Positions 28,500 to 28,656 of a DNA stretch of 28,656 bases are shown one piece after another (positions within the stretch are counted from its first letter, which is position 1; each line of letters starts with the position of its first letter). The stretch covers positions 1 through 28,656 of the forward strand of contig JASWJB010000441.1 in NCBI GenBank assembly GCA_032433595.1, given 5' to 3'. The position numbers and the translations under genes were made by a program. The stretch comes from Conoideocrella luteorostrata. Taxonomy: Eukaryota; Ascomycota; Sordariomycetes; Hypocreales; Clavicipitaceae. The notes beneath the pieces are model-generated. The model searched no databases, was not told the origin of the DNA, and was given only the letters and a program-made list of their open reading frames with translations.

Positions 28500-28656
28500 C
28501 TCTGCTGCAGGTGGATTTGTGACGATGGGTATGGACTAGGTTGGGTTTTTCTTCGGCCGAGACAAATGAATGACAATCTCAGCTGAGAGGGTTCTGAAAA
28601 GAGAGTCTGGCAGATGGTGTTTCTAATTTTCTAGGAATGGGGGGAGACGAAGCAGT
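28500..28656 (-). promoter_or_regulatory. Upstream region of the GH16-like gene (cut by window edge)
   Basis: 157 bp of presumed leader and proximal promoter. The start codon has G at -3. No TATA box or repeat noted. Confidence 0.4.

Noticed and set aside
1..28656. CRISPR arrays, rRNA or tRNA genes, transposase or reverse transcriptase
   Set aside because: No direct-repeat array with unique spacers, no tRNA arm or box B pattern, and no transposon protein motifs were seen in either strand.

Overview
The window is nuclear DNA from a filamentous ascomycete (Pezizomycotina). Most genes are intron-poor, and introns are short (45-94 nt, one of 177 nt) with GT..AG ends. Genes are closely packed on both strands with no operons. 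The gene families are typical of mould genomes: an ABCC exporter, an ABCF protein, a fungal SLATT protein, a GT31-like protein and a GH16-like protein. The dispersed 9-mer TACGGAGTA/TACTCCGTA and a CTACCTAGGTAG palindrome also fit this group. I cannot name the order with confidence; Sordariomycetes (Hypocreales) or Eurotiomycetes are both possible.

Layout. Positions 1-6077 hold no intact gene that I can defend; the only recognisable piece is a possible frameshifted scrap of an adenylate-forming enzyme near 2276-2367. A protein with leucine-rich-repeat-like segments (6078-7649, +) follows, with a triple ATGACTC array upstream. It converges with a 14-exon full-length ABCC multidrug-resistance-type exporter (12977-7767, -). 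Across a 1.06-kb divergent intergenic region lies a cytosolic two-cassette ABCF ATPase (14033-16536, +). It converges with a diacylglycerol/sphingoid-kinase-like protein (18335-16875, -). Next on the same strand is TRM1, the tRNA guanine-26 dimethyltransferase (20763-18661, -). Divergent from it is a two-TM SLATT-domain protein whose reading frame is crossed by an in-frame TAG (21697-22488, +). Then come a type II membrane GT31/Fringe-like protein (23644-25263, +), a GNAT acetyltransferase (26160-25501, -) and a secreted GH16-fold protein (28499-27441, -).

How the genes relate. There is no obvious single pathway. TRM1 (tRNA modification) and the ABCF protein (probably ribosome-associated) belong to translation. 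The ABCC exporter and the ABCF share a divergent intergenic region and could form a drug-response pair, but that is inference. GT31-like and GH16-like products point to secretory-pathway or cell-wall glycobiology.

Most notable points: the GH16-like protein appears to have lost both catalytic glutamates (E-x-D-x-x-E reads A-I-D-L-L-G) directly after a Ser/Pro repeat insertion; TRM1 keeps a weak-start/strong-start arrangement predicting mitochondrial and nuclear isoforms; the SLATT gene has an in-frame stop that must be spliced out, read through or a lesion; and TACGGAGTA occurs 11 times, always outside the coding regions called here.
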